Below are positions 15,728 to 16,818 of a DNA stretch of 16,818 nt, in pieces; position 1 is the stretch's first letter, and every line of letters begins with the position of its first letter. The stretch spans positions 1-16,818 of the forward strand of contig JAITJT010000039.1 in the NCBI GenBank assembly GCA_031278795.1. Direction: 5' to 3'. Made by a program: the position numbers and the translations under genes. This stretch comes from Deltaproteobacteria bacterium. GTDB lineage: Bacteria > Desulfobacterota > Desulfarculia > Adiutricales > Adiutricaceae. The notes beneath the pieces were generated by a model. That model ran no database searches. It was not told where the DNA came from and was given only the letters and a program-made list of their open reading frames with translations.

Positions 15728-16818
15728 GGCTTTTTAAGGGGGTTCTTTACTTCTAGGCGCTTAAGTATTGTTAGCCTCATCTTTTCAGAGGGGTCTAACA
15801 TGTCCTTCCTTAGCCTTAGCACGCGGTCGCCAAAATAAAACTTCAAAGGGGAACTTGAGAATGAATCCCTTAAGAAGCTGAAAACCATTATTGAGAGAAA
15901 GGGGAAGTCAAATTTCATCTTAAGGGCCAGGAGGGCGTATCTCACAAGAGAGATATCATAGTCGTAGCCAGGTAGGAAAAAAGGCAGCTTGTCCTCCTCC
16001 AGGTTCAAGAAAAGCAGGTTTTGCCCAATATCCGCGCGGAAAAAGGTGTTTAACCACCAACCATCTTTGTCTTTCTTGGGCCTAAGCGAGCACAAGATCA
16101 CGTTACCTAAAGTATCGGCTCCCAGGGTTCCCAGGAAGTGGAAGATATTCAAGGCCTTGGCGCCTATCTTGTAATGATCTTCAAGATCTCCCTTGATCTT
16201 TTGAAAACTTAGCTCCACAAAGATAGGCCCCTCATAGCCGTGCGTTAAGAGCCTAGTTATAATCGGATGTTTTTTGAGGGATAAAAAGCTAAGAAGATTT
16301 AGTTCAAGCCTGTCAAAGTCAAGTAAATTTTCCAAATCTTTAAGAGCTTGATGATGGTCTTTAGTATCGTAACCCTTGAAGTAGATAATAAAGGTAAGGC
16401 TATCGCGTCCCATGGCCCCGGTAAAAATATCCTCCCAGTGCTTATAGCTTGCTTGAACCACAAAATTTTCCATTATCTTGTATAGTCCGTTGAAATAATG
16501 ATTAGTATCCTCCCAGATGTTATGATAGTACCTACAGATCTGAAGTAAACCCAAATCCTTTGGCTCTAATAAATCCTCTTCTTCGTCGTATAAGATATCC
16601 GCTAATGTTGAAACGCTACTATCACTCACGTTTTGGGAGAAGGTGTTTTCCTTAGCTATATCTTTTAGAAGCTCCCAATCCACAAAAAGGTCACAGTAAT
16701 CCAGCTCAAGGTAATTAGCGATTGTCTGATCTATATGCTCTAATAGCGTATCTTTACTAAAGAATAATTTTTTTAAAAGGGAAGGTGTTGAATAGATGCT
16801 TATATGGATCTCGCAGTC
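15724..16818 (-). CDS. Hypothetical protein, 5' end outside window
   Basis: The frame is open from the window edge to a TAG (15726-15724), giving 364 visible residues; a GTG at 16683 lies inside it and is probably not the start. I recognise no family. It is rich in aromatic and acidic residues (YYHNIWEDTNHYFNGLY; FFLPGYDYDISLVRYALLALK; SLRPKKDKDGWWLNTFFRAD). It shows no signal peptide, no clear membrane helix and no nucleotide-binding loop, and looks like a soluble globular protein. It converges on the VWA frame, and the two stop codons share four bases. Its base composition is more AT-rich than the housekeeping genes. Confidence 0.7.
   Translation of the reverse strand, partial: DCEIHISIYSTPSLLKKLFFSKDTLLEHIDQTIANYLELDYCDLFVDWELLKDIAKENTFSQNVSDSSVSTLADILYDEEEDLLEPKDLGLLQICRYYHNIWEDTNHYFNGLYKIMENFVVQASYKHWEDIFTGAMGRDSLTFIIYFKGYDTKDHHQALKDLENLLDFDRLELNLLSFLSLKKHPIITRLLTHGYEGPIFVELSFQKIKGDLEDHYKIGAKALNIFHFLGTLGADTLGNVILCSLRPKKDKDGWWLNTFFRADIGQNLLFLNLEEDKLPFFLPGYDYDISLVRYALLALKMKFDFPFLSIMVFSFLRDSFSSSPLKFYFGDRVLRLRKDMLDPSEKMRLTILKRLEVKNPLKKP

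Overview
The window looks like a chromosomal segment of a bacterium, most plausibly a deltaproteobacterium (Desulfobacterota-like). This rests on an NtrC-type sigma-54 activator, Gram-negative-style housekeeping genes and a fused BchI/BchD-type chelatase locus. It is inference, because there is no rRNA or other marker to place it. Housekeeping genes are moderately GC-rich and tightly packed. The gaps between gene blocks are AT-rich, unusually long and full of short tandem repeats and palindromes, which would fit a genome with decaying or expanding intergenic DNA, such as a host-associated lineage.

Layout: 1-714 is the C-terminal part of the translation-associated ATPase YchF. 972-2690 is an orphan sigma-54 response regulator with two consecutive Fis-type HTH modules. 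2735-3862 is a malic-enzyme homologue whose metal and dinucleotide sites are altered, probably a pseudoenzyme. An AT-rich accessory island follows on the minus strand: an orphan ParB-like protein (4264-5193) with a perfect 9+9 bp inverted repeat just upstream, and a possible 74-residue ORF after it. About 1.66 kb without a convincing gene follows (5194-6855), containing two 8-bp tandem repeats and several perfect palindromes.

The second half is housekeeping. cysS and uvrB are one base apart behind a sigma-70-like promoter. A 305-bp gap carries sixteen in-phase copies of a 7-bp repeat. recJ, a TPR/glycosyltransferase-like protein and a chelatase-type AAA+ gene are then packed within a few bases of each other. 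The AAA+ frame ends at an amber codon (15110-15112), but the same frame continues without a shift into a complete VWA domain with intact MIDAS residues. An ordinary restart would cut off the first strand of that domain. The VWA frame meets a convergent minus-strand gene of unknown function, their stop codons sharing one CTAG. That last gene stays open to the window edge and is partial.

The observations most worth following are the in-frame TAG in the chelatase/VWA gene, the degenerate malic enzyme, the duplicated HTH in the regulator, the ParB-like gene with its candidate site, and the in-phase short tandem repeats between genes.
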